Source: Glaciecola sp047250385
GTDB lineage: Bacteria; Pseudomonadota; Gammaproteobacteria; Enterobacterales; Alteromonadaceae
NCBI RefSeq assembly: GCF_047250385.1
Contig: NZ_JBLBVM010000050.1
Coordinates: 91,920-155,919 of the forward strand
Direction of reading: 5' to 3'
Length of the DNA stretch: 64,000 nucleotides
In this document: positions 62,046 through 64,000 of the stretch, one piece after another
Numbering within the stretch: position 1 is the stretch's first letter
Layout of the letters: each line of letters opens with the position of its first letter
Translations under genes and position numbers: made by a program
Notes under the pieces: model-generated
What the model was told of the DNA's origin: nothing
Databases searched by the model: none
Seen by the model: the letters and a program-made list of their open reading frames with translations, nothing else

Positions 62046-62364
62046 TCGTCATTACTGCGAAGGCAGTAATCTCCGTCTATTCACACCCTCTCGTCATTAC
62101 TGCGAAGGCAGTAATCTCCGTCTATTCACACCCTCTCGTCATTACTGCGAAGGCAGTAACCTCCGTCTATTCACACCCTCTCGTCATTACTGCGAAGGCA
62201 GTAATCTCCCACACCACCCATCAATCCCTAAAAGATCCCGTCCTTCGACGGGATGACGAAATAACACCCGCCACCTTTTACCCCTACCGTCTTTACTGCG
62301 AAGGCAGTAATCTCCCACACCACCCATCAATCCCAAAAAGATCCCGTCCTTCGACGGGATGACG
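62046..62364. repeat. Hairpin repeat array (45- and 106-base periods)
   Basis: Four copies of TCGTCATTACTGCGAAGGCAG and the bases after it start at 62046, 62091, 62136 and 62181, a period of 45. From the fourth copy a 106-base unit begins that pairs the ATTACTGC-GAAG-GCAGTAAT hairpin with an inverted one, ATCCCGTC-CTTC-GACGGGAT, and it recurs once (from about 62297). The two hairpins have different stem bases but the same flank and loop. Not a CRISPR: the sequence between hairpins is also identical. It fills the 494-base gap 61928-62421; no gene is seen there. Confidence 0.88.
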
Positions 62365-62421
62365 GTATTGGGTTGTCAGGATTCGGCGTTCGACGTTCGG
62401 ATGGATGATACAACGAACTCA

Positions 62422-63312
62422 CTAAGCCAAACTAAGCTCACTATTACTAGAAAAACACCTTACCTGCTGCGTAATGGGATCAATAAACTCAAGCTTTTGA
62501 GCTAATAACTGCAAAGGTTGGCTAAACTCACCAGGCTGACTCACTTGCAGTTCAGGATAGTAATTATCATTTAATAAGGGCCAACCTAAACTTTGCATAT
62601 GCAGGCGCAGTTGATGGGTTTTACCCGTTACTGGATTCAATTCAAATAGAGCTTTGTCATCACCCGCCTTCAAGCAGCGAATGCGGGAGTGACTATTAGC
62701 CTCGCCATCCACTATTTTCATCAAAAATCTTGGCTCGCTTTTCACTAAGCGGTTCTTAACTTCCCACTGCTCATGCTCATTTACTGGTTTGTTAATAGTG
62801 CTTGCAATGGCTTGATAGGTCTTGCTCACCTGATGGGTTTCAAACAAATGATGGTAATGCTTTCGTGAATCTGAGTTCAGTGAAAACAAGACTAAGCCAG
62901 CAGTTGCCTTATCAATTCGATGCACAGCTTGAATTTGCTGGTTAGAGAAGCGTTTGCGTAAGCGATTTTGTAAACATTCCTCAACATGCTGGCCGCCCGG
63001 CGTTACCGGCAAAAAGTGAGGTTTAAAAGCGACCAAAATCAATTCATCCTGAAAAATCACTTCTTCAGTAAATGGGACTAATGGTTCATCTTTAACTTCG
63101 CGATAATAGTAAACGCGTTGCTGAGCTGCAAAAAGTGAATGAGCTGTGATCAAACTACCATCATGCCAATGCACTTTGCCATCAGACATGCGCTGCAGCC
63201 AAATACTACGTGTAATAGAAGGGAATTTGAGAACAAGGAATTCTAAAACAGTCTTCACCCCAGGATTTACCTGGGGAAGACTTAGCTTAGACGGTGAAAC
63301 CGAAATCGCCAT
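62422..63312 (-). CDS. RluA-family pseudouridine synthase
   Basis: 296-residue enzyme that converts uridine to pseudouridine in RNA. The catalytic motif HRIDKATAGLVLF (Asp nucleophile) is intact and FKPHFLPVTPGGQHVEECL plus PVTGKTHQLRLHMQSLGWPLLNDNYYPE are RluA hallmarks. An N-terminal domain of about 85 residues, S4-like in position but not clearly S4 in sequence, precedes the core. The target RNA is not clear. It starts 15 bases after the upstream lipoprotein gene, so the two may be co-transcribed. Confidence 0.92.
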   Translation of the reverse strand: MAISVSPSKLSLPQVNPGVKTVLEFLVLKFPSITRSIWLQRMSDGKVHWHDGSLITAHSLFAAQQRVYYYREVKDEPLVPFTEEVIFQDELILVAFKPHFLPVTPGGQHVEECLQNRLRKRFSNQQIQAVHRIDKATAGLVLFSLNSDSRKHYHHLFETHQVSKTYQAIASTINKPVNEHEQWEVKNRLVKSEPRFLMKIVDGEANSHSRIRCLKAGDDKALFELNPVTGKTHQLRLHMQSLGWPLLNDNYYPELQVSQPGEFSQPLQLLAQKLEFIDPITQQVRCFSSNSELSLA

Positions 63313-63327
63313 AATTACGTTCGCTAA

Positions 63328-63678
63328 CTAACAGCCTTCGGTGCTTTCACCCAATTTCTTTTTAGCTGCAATACAAGCTTCTTTCAGTTTAGCCGCTGCT
63401 GCTTTTTTCGCTGCGGCAGCTTTTTCTTTTGTTGCTTCCATTGCTTCAGCCGTCGCATCTTTAGCATCATCGTAAGCGTCAGCAGCATCTTCTTTCAACG
63501 CTTCGGCTTTCACTTTTCCTTCTTCAATCACTTCACTGGTTTTTTCAGCAGCTTCAGAGTACATTTCGGCCGCTTCATCTTTCATATCTTCAGCCTTTTC
63601 TTCTTGTTTTTCTGAACATCCGGCTAGGCCTATGCTTGCTGCGAATAGCGCCATCAGTAATTTATTTTTTAATAACAT
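63328..63678 (-). CDS. Ala/Lys/Glu-rich helical lipoprotein
   Basis: 116 residues. Signal with lipobox LAGC, then a continuous amphipathic helix with short heptad-like repeats (AEKTSEVIEEGKVKAEAL, ATKEKAAAAKKAAAAK) and two cysteines near the C-terminus. Like other abundant small envelope lipoproteins it may link outer membrane to wall, which is inference. ATG 63678 is the only good start. Compositional bias makes homology hard to judge. Confidence 0.8.
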   Translation of the reverse strand: MLLKNKLLMALFAASIGLAGCSEKQEEKAEDMKDEAAEMYSEAAEKTSEVIEEGKVKAEALKEDAADAYDDAKDATAEAMEATKEKAAAAKKAAAAKLKEACIAAKKKLGESTEGC

Positions 63679-64000
63679 TCTTACGTTTCCTTGTATTGGT
63701 GGGAGTTGCGAGCCTTGAAGATAGCCTGAATGGGGGGATAAAGCGAATTATGTTTCAAGGTTTTTAAAGCGCACTTGATGGTATGGTGAGATTGCTTGCA
63801 ATTTGTCGGTAAAAGGGCATTAGGAGACATTGTTGTTTAGATGAATTTAGTCTCCTTAGAGCCCAGCCTGTGTGAAAACTCCGTTTTGATCACCTTTTGA
63901 ACTAAGTAGGCTGTTCTTATGATCAAACAGTCTTAGCAGCCGATCCAAGTTCACCATGGTATTTAGTATAATAAAGCGGTAAGCCAAAGCAGGAGATTAC
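63679..64000. other. Right-edge intergenic stretch
   Basis: No gene is seen up to the window end. The segment from about 63858, GAGCCCAGCCTGTGTGAAAA, reminds me of the inverted ends of some transposons, but no partner or transposase lies within the window. A purine-rich AGGAG near 63991 could belong to a gene starting just beyond the window. Confidence 0.35.

Noticed and set aside
62046..62364. Regular hairpin array resembling a CRISPR
   Set aside because: The bases between hairpins are the same in each copy, so there are no distinct spacers, and no cas gene is present.

Overview
The window looks like chromosomal DNA of a marine-type gammaproteobacterium, probably in or near the Alteromonadales. 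The grounds are the moderately AT-rich composition, the set of housekeeping families (AcpH, TPMT, MoaB, DTW-domain enzyme, VF530 and TIGR03643 families, FAN1-type nuclease), the dominance of ATG/AAGGAG starts, and many lipoprotein and Tat signals typical of a diderm envelope. No rRNA, tRNA, phage or complete insertion sequence was recognised.

Left part (1-24 kb). A sugar porter and a Gfo/Idh/MocA oxidoreductase (0.2-2.9 kb) are followed at once by a membrane-anchored TIR-domain protein (2.9-5.0 kb). Then, on the minus strand, come a YbbAP-type ABC exporter, an M24 peptidase, thiopurine methyltransferase, ACP phosphodiesterase, a small unknown gene and a UlaG-like metallo-beta-lactamase-fold protein. 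A BenE-type carrier follows on the plus strand. From 14.3 to 21.9 kb lies a self-contained efflux cassette: two inverted repeats, a sigma-54 promoter, a tiny membrane ORF, a MacA-like adaptor, a MacB-like ATPase, two FtsX/MacB permeases, a sigma-54 response regulator and its histidine kinase. The layout implies that the regulator drives its own operon.

Middle part (22-37 kb). This is a mosaic: a beta-lactamase-family lipoprotein, a repeat-rich stretch (24.0-25.5 kb), MoaB, a DTW enzyme, a HiPIP/VOC pair behind a possible Fur box, a flavin reductase-like protein, a FAN1-like nuclease carrying an extra DEDDh exonuclease domain, and two toxin-antitoxin modules (ParDE, HigBA) within 3 kb.

Right part (37-61 kb). 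The most interesting region is a nearly unbroken minus-strand run from 54.4 down to 37.8 kb. It encodes an HzsA-related cytochrome-like lipoprotein, two outer-membrane barrels (one with an SH3 domain), a TlpA thioredoxin, DUF4266 and DUF3570 proteins, three TPR lipoproteins, a TolQ/ExbB channel, two TolR/ExbD proteins and a TonB/AgmX-like protein. The part list resembles the Agl-Glt (gliding) and Nfs (spore coat export) machines of Myxococcus. Divergent from it are two haem-motif proteins and a Tat-exported DUF1501-like protein (55.2-60.7 kb). Together they suggest an ion-driven trans-envelope machine tied to exported c-type cytochromes; its substrate cannot be told from sequence.

A family of short hairpin repeats (GTCAT, a stem of variable sequence, loop GAAG/GCAG/GTAG) occurs at 2.67, 24.2, 25.1-25.5 and 62.0-62.4 kb, once inside a coding gene.
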